Counted from the stretch's first letter, positions 45,960 to 57,340 are shown. The stretch: DNA of 64,000 nucleotides from Lolium rigidum (GCF_022539505.1 NC_061508.1:348701484-348765483), one strand, 5' to 3'. A program made the numbers and translations. Notes: a model not told the origin generated them from the sequence alone.

Positions 45960-47826
45960 TTAATGGCTATAAAGAAAGAACTTCTTGGGAGATAACCCAT
46001 GTGTTTATTTTACTACAGCAATTTTTGTTTTGTTGAGTCTTGGAAGTTGTTTACTACTGTAGCAACCTCTCCTTATCATGTTTTTGTGCCAAGTAAAGTT
46101 TCTATGCTAAAGTTGATGTTATATTTGGGATCGCTGCGCAGAAACAGCATTGCTGTCTGTCACTAATTCTGGCACAAGTCTCTGTAGAAAATTTGAAAAA
46201 ATCTGCCAATTTACGAGCGTGATCCGCATATATGTACGCAACTTTCATTAGTTTTGAGTTTTTCCATTTGAGCAAGTCTGGTGCCATTTTAAAATTCGTC
46301 TTTACGGACTGTTCTGTTTTTTGACAGATTCTGTCTTTTATTTCGCATTGCCGTATTTGCTATGTTGGATGAATTTCTTTGATCCATTAATGTCCAGTAG
46401 CTTTATGCAATGTCCAGAAGTGTAAAGAATGATTGTGTCACCTCTGAATATGTGAATTATTAATTGTGCACTAACCCTCTAATGAGTTTGCTTGAAGTTT
46501 GGTGTGAAGGAAGTTTTCAAGGGTCAAGAGAGGAGTATGATATACTATGATCAAGAGGAGTGAAAGCTCTAAGCTTGGGGATGCCCCCGTGGTTCATCCC
46601 TGCATATTTTAAGAAGACTCAAGCGTCTAAGCTTGGGGATGCCCAAGGCATCCCCTTCTTCATCGACAACATCATCAGGTTCCTCCCCTGAAACTATATT
46701 TTTATTCAGTCACATCTTGTGTTCTTTACTTGGAGCGTCGGTTTGTTTTTGTTTTTTGTTTTTGTTTGAATAATATGGATCCTAGAATTCACTTTGTGGG
46801 AGAGAGACACGCTCCGCTGTTGCATATGGACAAATATGTCCTTATGCTTTAGTCATAATGTTCAAGGCGAAGTTTCTTCTTCGTTAAATTGTTATATGGT
46901 TGGAATTGGAAAATGCTACATGTAGTAATTCTAAAATGTCTTGGATAATGTGATACTTGGCAATTGTTGTGCTCATGTTTAAGCTCTTGCATCATATACT
47001 TTGCACCCATTAATGAAGAAATACATAGAGCTTGCTAAAATTTGGTTTGCATATTTGGTCTCTCTAAGGTCTAGATAATATCTAGTATTGAGTTTTTGAA
47101 CAACAAGGAAGACGGTGTAGAGTCTTATAATGTTTACAATATGTATTTTATGTGAGTTTTGCTGCACCGGTTCATCCTTGAGTTTGCTTCAAATAACCTT
47201 GCTAGCCTAAACCTTGTATCGAGAGGGAATACTTCTCATGCATCCAAAATCCTTGAGCCAACCACTATGCCATTTGTGTCCACCATACCTACCTACTACA
47301 TGGTATTTCTCCGCCATTCCAAAGTAAATTGCTTGAGTGCTACCTTTAAAATTCCATCATTCACCTTTGCAATATATAGCTCATGGGACAAAATAGCCTT
47401 AAAAACTATCGTAGTATTGAATATGTACTTATGCACTTTATCTTTTATTAAGTTGCTTGTTGTGCGATAACCATGCTCCGGGGACGCCATCAATTACTCT
47501 TTATTGAATATCATGTGAGTTGCTATGCATGTCCGTCTTGTCTGAAGTAAGAGGGATCTACCACCTTAATGGTTGGAGCATGCATATTGTTAGAGAAGAA
47601 CATTGGGCCGCTAACTAAAGCCATCAATCATGGTGGAAGTTTCAGTTTTGGACATATATCCTCAATCTCATATGAGAATAATAATTGTTGCCACATGCTT
47701 ATGCATTAAAGAGGAGTCCATTATCTGTTGTTCATGTTGTCCCGGTATGGATGTCTAAGTTGAGAATAATCAAAAGCGAGAAATCCAAAATGCGAGCTTT
47801 CTCCTTAGACCTTTATGCAGACGGCC
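45960..47826 (+). other. ATH4 3' non-coding region
   Basis: Inverted counterpart of the ATH1-3 non-coding regions. Contains TAAGCTTGGGGATGC at 46570-46584 and 46628-46642, the latter in the palindrome GGGGATGCC CAA GGCATCCCC. Frames such as 47159-47470 also appear in ATH2/ATH3 but are broken there, so I do not call a gene. Confidence 0.7.
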
Positions 47827-47926
47827 NNNNNNNNNNNNNNNNNNNNNNNNNNNNNNNNNNNNNNNNNNNNNNNNNNNNNNNNNNNNNNNNNNNNNNNNNN
47901 NNNNNNNNNNNNNNNNNNNNNNNNNN
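47827..47926. other. Assembly gap (100 N)
   Basis: Exactly 100 N between ATH4 non-coding sequence and satellite DNA. The fixed length suggests a placeholder, so the true distance, and even adjacency of the two sides, is unknown. Confidence 0.97.
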
Positions 47927-48128
47927 TGCCATGCATTAACCCTAAACCATATATATGTAACTAACCCTAGCTAATCAACCCTACTTAATTAAAACACATA
48001 ACCCTAAACTATACTAGATATAACCCGATCTAATAAAAACATGCTCTATATATAGCAGCTAGCTAGCAAACCGTAGATTAACACCAATTAAAATATACAT
48101 GGCCTATATCGATCATGTTGTATAACAT
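47927..48128. repeat. Partial satellite unit left of CARGO-2
   Basis: TGCCATGCATTAACCCTAAA to GTTGTATAACAT, matching 53995-54199 and 54748-54951 of the satellite. Ends with AACAT (48124-48128), the CARGO-2 target duplication. Confidence 0.92.
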
Positions 48129-49297
48129 TGTTATCACCAGAATTTGACCAAGCTAGAGGTGGGCCGCGATCGAGATGGACGTGAAGATTATACATGGAAG
48201 AAATACGTGAATCGGCCTTTTATACCAAGTTGGGCTAAACTGCCCATGTATCTGTAACATATTAGATCGCATCTCAGTTTAGAAGTTAGAATCTATCTCG
48301 TGCACGGTTTAGTGCACGCCCACATTAGAAAGTCCCCTGGACTATAAATATGTACCTAGGGTTTATGGAATAAACAACAACCAACGTTCAACACAAACCA
48401 ATCTCGGCGCATCGCCAACCCCTTCGTCTCAAGGGTTTCTCCGGTAAGCACCATGCTCGCCTAGATCGCATCTTGCGATCTAGGCAGACGAGCTCGCCCA
48501 CGTTGTTCATGCGTTGCTCGTATCGAAGCCTTTTTGATGGCGAGCAACGTAGTTATCATAGATGTGTTAGGGTTAGCATTGTTCTTAGTATCACATGTCT
48601 GTCGTAGTGCAACCCTTGCGCATCTAGCCGTCCTTGTACCTCATCATGGGTGCGGGGCGGCACCCGCTTGATCGTTATGTAGTAGATCTGATCCGTTACG
48701 ATTGCTCCTTGATTTATCGGGGATTAGTTTAATATCTGCAATAGTTAGGCCTTACAAAGGGTTGGAGGATCCAGCGGCGTGTAGGGTGTAGTTTGCTGGC
48801 CCTAGACGAGGATGTTCCGAGGATCAACCTCGTGTTGGTTTTTTGGCCTTGTCTAGGGTTGGCTTACGATCACCGTGCGCGAGCGCGAGGCCCAATCGTG
48901 AGTAGGATGATCCGATTATGCGGTGAAAACCCTAGATCGTCGTGGATCTCATATGCTTTATCTTGATCAAGCGGGACCACCATATATTCGGCCACCTTGG
49001 ACGAATCATGGGTGGATCGGCTCCATGAGCCGATCCACGGAGATAACTTCGAGAGCCGATCGAGGCTCGTATTTAACGTGTACGTGTGTGCCCTGCAGGA
49101 AACTAAGCGAGGCATCATCCACACCTTCCCGACCAGGTATAGGTCGGGTGGCACGCCCTTGCAATTTGCATCGGCGCGCGACCGGGAGGCTTTGCGGGCC
49201 GTCGCTCTGAGGGACTGGGGCCAGCCGCAGCCCTAGTTGTTCCCGGCTCTACGGTGTTGGCCAGTCACTGCCCGCCGGTGGGTTTCTGACGCCAACA
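48129..49297 (+). repeat. CARGO-2 5' LTR
   Basis: 1169 bp, nearly identical to 52279-53445. Contains the hairpin GCCTAGATCGCA/TGCGATCTAGGC (about 48459-48485) at the place of the longer CARGO-1 hairpin, plus TATAAATATG (48345-48354), a plausible TATA box. Confidence 0.92.
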
Positions 49298-49358
49298 CAT
49301 TCTGGCACGCCCGGTGGGACAATCTTCGACATCCACCACATCGCCATCTACATCTGAG

Positions 49359-50275
49359 ATGGCGGAAAGCACTCCGGTCAAGTACGAGGACTTGGCTGAC
49401 AAGCTCAGGAAAAAGCATGATGAGATCAAGACAGTCCTCGACACCGAACTCATCGGCTCCTTTGAGAAGACCCGTTCGCACGGCATCAAGCTCAACGGAG
49501 GCATGCGTCCGTGGCCTGGTGTCAACATGGTGGATCTTAGCCACCACATGAGGAAGCCAGAGTTCTCCTTTGGTGTCAACATGGCAGGGCTTGCGAGCCG
49601 CCATGACAAAGACAAGGCAGAGAGCAGCCACTCCCGTGGCAAGGATGAAGAGGAGGCCGCTCCACGCGACCGGCCCCAAGGCGACGATAGACGGTACCTA
49701 ACCGAAGAGGAGGTGAAAAGTATATGGTACCAACACCCACGCCCCTTCTTCAGACACTGCTGGGATTCAGGAATGAGCCGATTACCAACAATCGGCAACT
49801 GCCCAGAATGCAACCAGAAAAAGAAGGAGGCAGCCAACGTGTCTGTGTTCGAGCGCCTAGGGCCTCTCCCACCACAAAACGAGACGTGCTTGAGATCCCT
49901 CGGTTGGAAGATCTCGAGGATTCGGAAGACGAGGGGGAAGACGAAGAAGACAGGTACCACCGTCCAAGGTGGTGCCCCGATGGTCTCAGCCATTCACAAA
50001 AGCGCAGGGTTCAGCGATTGCGCGGTCTGGAGGAAGCCGAAAGGTTATACTTGCATACGCTGAGGAAGGCACGACCTGATTTGGCTGCGAAAGTCCAGAG
50101 GACCCTGGATGAAGAGGGACTGCCGCAAAGAAAAGAGTGGCGCCCCAAGCAAGGAAAGCCGATGATGAAACATCGGCCGGCACAAACATGGTGCTCGTTC
50201 GTCCGGCGAAGTGTAGGGCTCCACGATTACACGATGCACTCGAGGTGGACGACGACAGCAAGCGCACCAACGTGA
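49359..50275 (+). pseudogene. CARGO-2 gag remnant
   Basis: Starts MAESTPVKYEDLADKLRKKH; contains GVNMVDLSHHMRKPEFSFGV, DDRRYLTEEEVKSIWYQHPR and then PFFRHCWDSGMSRLPTIGNC-PEC, with a C-x2-C pair resembling a zinc-binding knuckle. Frame changes near 49870 to RYHRPRWCPDGLSHSQKRRV and QRLRGLEEAERLYLHTLRKA. It fades after ETSAGTNMVLV at about 50190, just before where a gypsy protease would start. Function in the intact relatives is capsid formation. Confidence 0.8.
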
Positions 50276-51480
50276 TAAAGTCAGAGATTGGGCTGGTTTT
50301 GTCTACCGGCCTGGGCGAGTAGCAAGACTACGTCAATAAGCAACGTGGCAAGGCTGATCCTTGCGATCGGCCCTCCGAAACTGTGGAGGAACATTATAAA
50401 ACCTTCACCGAGCAAGCAATGTGGAGGCCGATTCCAGCGATCGGCCAAAATTATCCTCACCATCCATTCTGCCTGGGATCAACGTTTGACCCAACAGGGA
50501 CTACCTGACGAGCCGATACCATCAATTCTCTTGACAGAATCGGCTCGGGGGGGCACCTAGATGGATAATACTAAGTATGGGAGCCGATACACAAATCGGC
50601 CTAAAATTTTTGAACATTTTACAGCCGATGCAAGGGCATCGACTTTAGAATTGAGAAGTAGCCGATGCGCGGCCATCGACTCAAGAGGAATAACTGTTAC
50701 GATCAGAGGATCAATGAAGCACGAAAGGGGATTTTAATGGAAGAACTCCTCAATGGAGTAATTTAAGGGCTCGGATCCTCTCTTCAAGAACAGCCTGGAC
50801 GTGCAGATCAGGTCGAGGATGGATCGCATTAGATCCGCCAAAGGAAAGGAACCGATCTGACCAGCGAGGCGCTAGGAGCGGACCGAAGAAGCTCGGGGGC
50901 AGCCCACCTTGAAGGCTCTCCGCAAGCCGATTTATGTGCAAATCGGGCGGCTCTGCATGATCAAGCCCAGGCTAATTCAGCTAAGTTACGCGTCCTCGTT
51001 TCTGTTTTTGCCTTGGCCAAGACTCGGGGGGCAGCAGGCCTGGTGGATATTTTGTTTTGCTCTGTTTAAAGAGCCGATTGGGATACCATCGGCTGATCCT
51101 TCATTGCAACCTTCTTCACAAATGATGAGTATTGAAGAGGATTATTGGGTTGGTTGGAAAAGTTCAAAGGTTTTCCTGAAGATCCCGCATTTTACGCGGA
51201 TTTAGAAAATCATCAGTTGAAGAAGGGAAGGGCGAGTTTCAAAGGACCGATGCGGTGCTATCGGCTCATTACGCATTGGCAAAGGGGACGAATCGGCAAG
51301 GTCAGTAGAAGAGGGAATCGGCTCAATTAAACTCAAAGGAAATCGGCAAAATCAAATTGGGGAAAAGTTCTTCATTAATAGGCGAGATTTCTTACATAAA
51401 GAGCCAATTACTCTCAAAAGGAAATACTAGGGGATACATTGCCCCATCTACTACCACTGGCCCTATTCTAGAAGTCCTAT
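50276..51480 (+). other. CARGO-2 central region, non-coding, rich in GCCGAT/ATCGGC motifs
   Basis: No protein domain. AGCCGAT or ATCGGCT hexamers recur throughout, often as facing pairs (GAGCCGATACC...AGAATCGGCTC near 50511-50548; GAGCCGATTGGG...CATCGGCTG near 51070-51096; 51275-51350). Short frames here are not conserved domains. Confidence 0.6.
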
Positions 51481-52000
51481 CTACGGGCCATCACTGCCCT
51501 CGTCGTCGCCGTAGTCGCTGCCGTCGGCGCTGCTCCCGGCGGGTTCGTCGTCGCTCCAATGGCCGCCGACCGGGCCCTCGTTGTCTTCATCTTCTTCGTC
51601 AGCGTCGTCTTCGTCACTGTCGAAGTCGCTCAGGTTGCCCGGCCAAGGGCAGAACCGCTTGGCCGGCGGCTCGTCGGAGGAGCTGTCGACGTCGTCCTCC
51701 TCCTCTTCCTCCTCCTTCACCCCCTCGGAAGAGGTGAAGTCATCCCAGGAGAAGCGATCGTCATCGCTCTCCTCCTCCGGTTCCCCGTTGGCGAGGAAGC
51801 GGAGGTCGCTTTCCCGTCCGTCGAAGACCGGTCGTCCTCGGACCGGATGGAGAAGTCATGGTCCGACTCCTCCCCGGCCGCAATGGCGCGGCGGATGTTG
51901 GCCGCGTGGACTTCTGCCGGGTTGTACTCCGGCGTCGGCTCGCGGGATGTGGAGGACTAGGCTGGAAAGATCCGATGGAGCGAGAGGAAGAAGAAGACAT
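51481..52000 (-). pseudogene. Antisense acidic Ser/Asp/Glu-rich protein gene, cargo of CARGO-2
   Basis: Minus strand, ATG at 52000-51998 (MSSSSSRSIGSF), stop TAG at 51483-51481. Three frames join: the N-terminal Ser-rich start, then REPTPEYNPAEVHAANIRRA followed by IAAGEESDHDFSIRSEDD, then VFDGRESDLRFLANGEPEEE, SDDDRFSWDDFTSSEGVKEE, a poly-E/D tract, DEPPAKRFCPWPGNLSDFDS and an acidic Gly/Ser tail. Two shifts (about 51940 and 51845) break it. Proteins beginning MSSSSS with REPTPE and an acidic tail are common uncharacterised ORFs in grass repeats. A TTTATTTAA TATA-like box lies about 70 bp upstream (near 52069-52077). No function is known. Confidence 0.65.
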
Positions 52001-52278
52001 TTTGACGCGGGAGGGCTTTTTGGGATGCTAATGCGAAGGAGATGCGAGAGGAGAAGCTGTTCGTAGCGGTTAAATAAAAGGGGATATAGTGGAAATTCAA
52101 TGCCACGGCGGTTTCCGAGGAAGTAGTGCCAAGGCTTGTCAAATCGTGCGGAGAAGTTGAGAAGGCAAGTTATCATGATGAAGGACTCTGCGACGGTTCG
52201 CTGCCGCCACGACATGACCCTACGAGAGAAAAGCGTAATGATTTTGGAAATGTCATTTCCAAAAACGAGGGGAGCATG
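52001..52278 (-). promoter_or_regulatory. CARGO-2 antisense promoter region, 23-bp palindrome and PPT
   Basis: Palindrome TTTTGGAAATG / CATTTCCAAAA around T (52242-52264), same as in CARGO-1 apart from the central base. Also shared with CARGO-1 (in reverse) are CGTAATGATTTTGG, CCTACGAGAGAAAA and GCCACGACATGAC. PPT GAGGGGAGCATG borders the LTR at 52279. Confidence 0.55.
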
Positions 52279-53445
52279 TGTTATCACCGGAATTTGACCA
52301 AGCCAGAGGTGGGCCGCGATCGAGATGGACGTGAAGATTATACATGGAAGAAATACGTGAATCGGCCTTTTATACCAAGTTGGGCTAAACTGCCCATGTA
52401 TCTGTAACATATTAGATCGCATCTCGGTTTAGAAGTTAGAATCTATCTCGTGCACGGTTTAGTGCACGCCCACATTAGAAAGTCCCCTGGACTATAAATA
52501 TGTACCTAGGGTTTATGGAATAAACAACAACCAACGTTCAACACAAACCAATCTCGGCGCATCGCCAACCCCTTCGTCTCAAGGGTTTCTCCGGTAAGCA
52601 CCATGCTTGCCTAGATCGCATCTTGCGATCTAGGCAGCACGAGCCTGCCCACGTTGTTCATGCGTTGCTCGTATCGAAGCCTTTTTGATGGCGAGCAACG
52701 TAGTTATCATAGATGTGTTAGGGTTAGCATTGTTCTTAGTATCACATGTTGTCGTAGTGCAACCCTTGCGCATCTAGCCGTCCTTGTACCTCATCATGGG
52801 TGCGGGGCGGCACCCCGCTTGATCGTTATGTAGTAGATCTGATCCGTTACGATTGCTCCTTGATTTATCGGGGATTAGTTTAATATCCGCAATAGTTAGG
52901 CCTTACAAAGGGTTGGAGGATCCAGCGGCGTGTAGGGTGTAGTTTGCTGGCCCTAGACAGGATGTTCCGAGGATCAACCTCGTGTTGGTTTTTTGGCCTT
53001 GTCTAGGGTTGGCTTACGATCACCGTGCGCGAGCGCGAGGCCCAATCGTGAGTAGGATGATCCGATTATGCGGTGAAAACCCTAGATCGTCGTGGATCTC
53101 ATATGCTTTATCTTGATCAAGCAGGACCACCATATATTCGGCCACCTTGGACGAATCATGGGTGGATCGGCTCCATGAGCCGATCCACAGGATAACCTGA
53201 GAGCCGATCGAGGCTCGTATTTAACGTTTACGTGTGTGCCCTGCAGGAAACTAAGCGAGGCATCATCCACACCTTCCTGACCAGGTATAGGTCAGGTGGC
53301 ACGCCCTTGCAATTTGCATCGGCGCGCGACCAGGAGGCTTTGCGGGCCGTCGCTCTGAGGGACTGGGGCCAGCCGCAGCCCTAGTTGTTCCCGGCTCTAC
53401 GGTGTTGGCCAGTCACTGCCCGCCGGTGGGTTTCTGACGCCAACA
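52279..53445 (+). repeat. CARGO-2 3' LTR
   Basis: 1167-bp partner of 48129-49297; ends CCAACA followed by the AACAT duplication and resumption of the satellite. Confidence 0.92.
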
Positions 53446-56400
53446 AACATATCCCTGAGATTCATTAATTAATTATATAATTATCGTGATAAATTAATTA
53501 ACTTGAACTTTGACAAGTTCTCTCGAATGAAAACACATTTGATTAAGTTGCCTCATAATATATATATAATTAGTGTGCATGCATGGCCTACAATGCATTC
53601 GTGCATATATTTTAATGTATATTTGAACATATTCTTGGGGATTTCAATCTCTCTCTCTCTCTCGATCATCTATATATCGTTGGTGGCCCAAAAAACACAC
53701 ATATATATGCATGCAATTTATGCGTAAAGGCGCGGGTGCCTCTAATAATGTGTGTGCGCACTCGATCGATGATCCCTAAACCTTAAACAACCCTAAAACC
53801 TTAAATCCCTAATCCCTAAACCCTAAACACCCTAAACACTAAACCCTAAACCCTAGACCCTAAACGTACCCTAACCCTAAACCCTAGCTAATCCTAAACC
53901 CCAATTAAACCCTCTGTATAGGCCAACGACACTTAATTGTGCATCGATCGAGCGGGTCATGGGTGCCTCGTGATCCTCTAATAAAATTAAATGTGCCATG
54001 CATTAACCCTAAACCATATATATGTAACTAACCCTAGCTAATCAACCCTACTTAATTAAAACACATAACCCTAAACTATACTAGCTAGCTATAACCCGAT
54101 CTAATAAAAACATGCTCTATATATAGCAGCTAGCTAGCAAACCGTAGATTAACACCAATTAAAATATACATGGCCTATATCGATCATGTTGCATAACATA
54201 TCCTTGAGATTCATTAATTAATTATATAATTATCGTGATAAATTAATTAACTTGAACTTTGACAAGTTCTCTCGAATGAAAACACATTTGATTAAGTTGC
54301 CTCATAATATATATATAACTAGTGTGCATGCATGTCCTACAATGCATTCATGCATATATTTTAATGTATATTTGAACATATTCTTGGGGATTTCAATCTC
54401 TCTCTCTCTCGATCATCTATATATAGTTGGTGGCCCAAAAAACACACATATATATGCATGCAATTTATGCGTAACGGCGCGGGTGCCTCTAATAATGTGT
54501 GTGCGCACTCGATCGATGATCCCTAAACCTTAAACAACCCTAAAACCTTAAATCCCTAATCCCTAAACCCTAAACACCCTAAACACTAAACCCTAAACCC
54601 TAGACCCTAAACGTACCCTAACCCTAACCCTAAACCCTAGCTAATCCTAAACCCCAATTAAACCCTATGTATAGGCCAACGACACTTAATTGTGCATCGA
54701 TCAAGCGGGTCATGGGTGCCTCGTGATCCTCTAATAAAATTAAATGTGCCATGCATTAACCCTAAACCATATATATGTAACTAACCCTAGCTAATCAACC
54801 CTACTTAATTAAAACACATAACCCTAAACTATACTAGCTAGCTATAACCCGATCTAATAAAAACATGCTCTATATATAGCAGCTAGCTAGCAAACCGTAG
54901 ATTAACACCAATTAAAATATACATGGCCTATATCGATCATGTTGTATAACATATCCCCGAGAATCATTAATTAATTATATAATTATCGTGATAAATTAAT
55001 TAACTTGAACTTTGACAAGTTCTCTCGAATGAAAACACATTTGATTAAGTTGCCTCATAATATATATATAATTAGTGTGCATGCATGGCCTACAATGCAT
55101 TCGTGCATATATTTTAATGTATATTTGAACATATTCTTGGGGATTTCAATCTCTCTCTCTCTCGATCATCTATATATCGTTGGTGGCCCAAAAAACACAC
55201 ACATATACGCATGCACTTGATGCGCAAAGGCGCGGGTGCCTCTAATAATGTGTGTGCGCACTCGATCGATGATCCCTAAACCTTAAACAACCCTAAAACC
55301 CTAATCCCTAATCCCCTAAACCCTAAACACCCTAAACACACTAAACCCTAGACCCTAAACACCCTAAACACTAAACCCTAAACCCTAGACCCTAAACACC
55401 GTAAACCCTAAACCCTAAACCCTAAACCCTAAACCCTAAACCCTAAACCCTAAACCCTAAACCCTAAACCCTAAACCCTAAACCCTAAAACCCTAAACCC
55501 TAAACCCTAAACCCTATAAACACCCTAAACACACTAATTAAACCCTAACCCCTAGACCCTAAACACTAAACCCTAAACCCTAGACCCTAAACACCGTAAA
55601 CACTAAACCCTAAACCCTAAACACCCTAAACACTAATTAAACCCTAAACCATAGACCCTAAACACTAGACCCTAAACCCTAGACCCTAAACACCCTAAAC
55701 ACTAAACCCTAGACCCTCTAAACACCGTAAACACTAAACCCTAAACCCTAGACCCTAGCTAAACACCCAAAACACTAAACCCTAAACCCAGCTAGCTAAC
55801 CCTAAACCCTAATGAAACCCTATATATATAGGCCAACGACACTTAATTGTGCATCAAGCGAGGCCGGGGGTGCCTCGCGGTCCTCTAGTTAAATTAAATG
55901 TGACATGCATTAACCCTAAACCATATATATATAACTAACCCCTAGCTAATGAAACCCTAGTTAATTAAAACACATAACCCTAAACTATACTAGCTATAAC
56001 CCGATCTAATAAAAACATGCTCTATATATAGCATGCAGCTAGCTAGCAAAAACGGTAGATTAAAACCAATTAATATATACATGACCTATATATCGATCAT
56101 ATGTTGTATAACATCTCCCTGAGATTCATTAATTAATTATATAATTATCGATGATAAATTAATTAACTTGAATTTTGACAAGTTCTCTCGAATGAAAACA
56201 CATTTGATTAAGTTTCCTCATAATATATATAATTAGTGTGCATGCATGGCCTACCATGCATGCATTAATTCGTGCATATATTTTAATATATATTTGAACA
56301 TATTCTTGGGGGATTTCAATCTCTCTCTCTCGATCATCTATATGTCGTTGGTGACCAAAAAACACACACATATACGCATGCACTTTATGCGCAAAGGCGC

Positions 56401-56640
56401 GTGTGCCTCTAATAATGTGTGTGTGCGCACTCGATCGATGATCCCTAAACCTTAAACCCTAAATAAACCCTAATCCCTAATCCCTAAACCCTAAACACCA
56501 TAAACATTAAACCCTAAACCCTAACCTCCTAACCCTAAACCCTAAACCCTAATTAAACCCTATATATAGGCCAATGACACTTAATTATGCATCAAGCAGG
56601 CCAGGGGTGCCTCGCGGTCCTCTAATTAAATTAAATGTGC
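53446..56640. repeat. Composite satellite, about 750-bp units with telomere-like CCCTAAA blocks
   Basis: Units start AACAT(A/C)TCC..GAGA at 53446, 54195, 54948 and 56110, giving lengths of 749, 753 and 1162 bp and a partial fourth; another partial copy is at 47927-48128. Each has an AT-rich half (TTAATTAATTATATAATTAT), a CT microsatellite, GCGCACTCGATCGATGATCC, a CCCTAAA-variant block and a GTGCCATGCATTAACCC tail. Small frames repeated in each unit (53503, 54252, 55005) are not genes. The third unit is longer because its CCCTAAA block has expanded. Confidence 0.92.
55265..55810. repeat. Expanded interstitial telomere-like (CCCTAAA) array
   Basis: Mixed CCCTAAA, CACCCTAAACA and CCCTAGA variants, with a core of about twelve perfect CCCTAAA units (about 55406-55489) and more after one extra A. 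CCCTAAA is the plant-type (Arabidopsis-type) telomere unit. Variant-rich flanks and satellite on both sides show it is internal, not a chromosome end. Confidence 0.93.
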
Positions 56641-56654
56641 CATGCATATATATG

Positions 56655-56703
56655 TGTTTAATTTGGGGATTTCAATCGCTCTCTCGTATGTAGCTCTCTC
56701 TAC

Positions 56704-56745
<42 letters not shown>

Positions 56746-56825
56746 GGTGGCCAACAACACACACATGCACTTTGTGCGCAAAGGCATGCGCCTCTAATAA
56801 TGTGTGCGCAGTCGATCGATCTAGT
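56655..56825. repeat. Deleted satellite unit with (TC)n microsatellite
   Basis: GGGGATTTCAATCGCTCTCT to GTGCGCAGTCGATCGATC matches the middle of a satellite unit without its flanks; a nearly pure (TC)n run of about 36 bp lies at 56706-56742. This is the right edge of satellite homology. Confidence 0.8.
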
Positions 56826-57340
56826 TTTGATTAATCATAGCACACAAATAAAGAAGTTGTATTTGAATCCACACAACCTAATCTAAAACACATAACCCCT
56901 AACATGGCCTAATTAATTAACCCTTCTCGATCTCTACCTAATTAGTGGAAATTGCACAAAATCAAAAGGGGTCCCTCACTAATTATGCATATCGGCTAGA
57001 TTGTGATAAACTTTTGCCACATATATATTTGGTGGATGGGTGCATCTTGGCATGTAAACAATTAGTGTTTGCAAATGGCGTTGTCAAAATTTATGTACAA
57101 ATGATTTCTTTCCATCCAAAGTGCATAAAATGGGAGTTTTAATGAAGAAAGTACAAATAAAACAGCTCAACATGCTTCCACACCCCGATTTTCACACGAA
57201 GTAGAGCATATTTAAAGGATAATTCCAGAGTTTTACTATTTTTCAAGCAACTTTGCTAATTTTCCCCCACTCACATGACTTTATGTCGATTTAACGAAAA
57301 TATGGCGAATTTAAACTACATGGGCGGGATAGTTTGAATT
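56826..57340. other. Intergenic AT-rich DNA
   Basis: No recognised feature; a 65-codon plus-strand frame at 56945 lacks any domain and is not called. Confidence 0.5.

Larger units (their letters stand above)
43401..47826 (+). mobile_element. Athila-like element ATH4, 5' part, running into the assembly gap
   Basis: Plus-strand element: LTR 43401-45137, PBS 45148-45165 (TGGCGCCGTTGCCGGGGA), a 188-codon reading frame (45377-45943) and the conserved 3' non-coding region (45960 to the gap). The order matches ATH1-3 inverted, without gag-pro. The 3' LTR lies in or beyond the N gap, so no target duplication can be checked. LTR sequence (TGATACGTTTCAAACGTATC start) is a diverged member of the same family. 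Confidence 0.85.
48129..53445 (+). mobile_element. CARGO-2: gag-only LTR retrotransposon with an antisense acidic-protein gene
   Basis: 5317-bp element inserted in the satellite; LTRs 48129-49297 and 52279-53445 (TGTTATCACC...CCAACA), exact duplication AACAT (48124-48128, 53446-53450), primer region TCTGGCACGCCCGGTGGGAC just inside the 5' LTR (about 49301-49320) and a purine-rich GAGGGGAGCATG next to the 3' LTR. Same family as CARGO-1 in opposite orientation. Sense strand: partial gag. Antisense strand near the 3' LTR: an acidic protein gene. Protease, RT and integrase are missing. Confidence 0.93.

Noticed and set aside
47159..47470. A 103-codon frame also seen in ATH2 (18747-19058)
   Set aside because: It is within the conserved non-coding region; in ATH1 and ATH3 the corresponding frame is shortened or interrupted, so coding is unsupported.
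53503..55220. Repeated small frames (74, 93, 71 codons) as a gene family
   Set aside because: They are the same satellite segment in successive units with differing ends, and include a CT microsatellite.
55265..55810. True chromosome end
   Set aside because: Telomere-like repeats are variant-rich, flanked on both sides by satellite, and genes follow to the right.
56945..57142. Small plus-strand gene of 65 codons
   Set aside because: No domain, no splice or promoter context, AT-rich intergenic composition.
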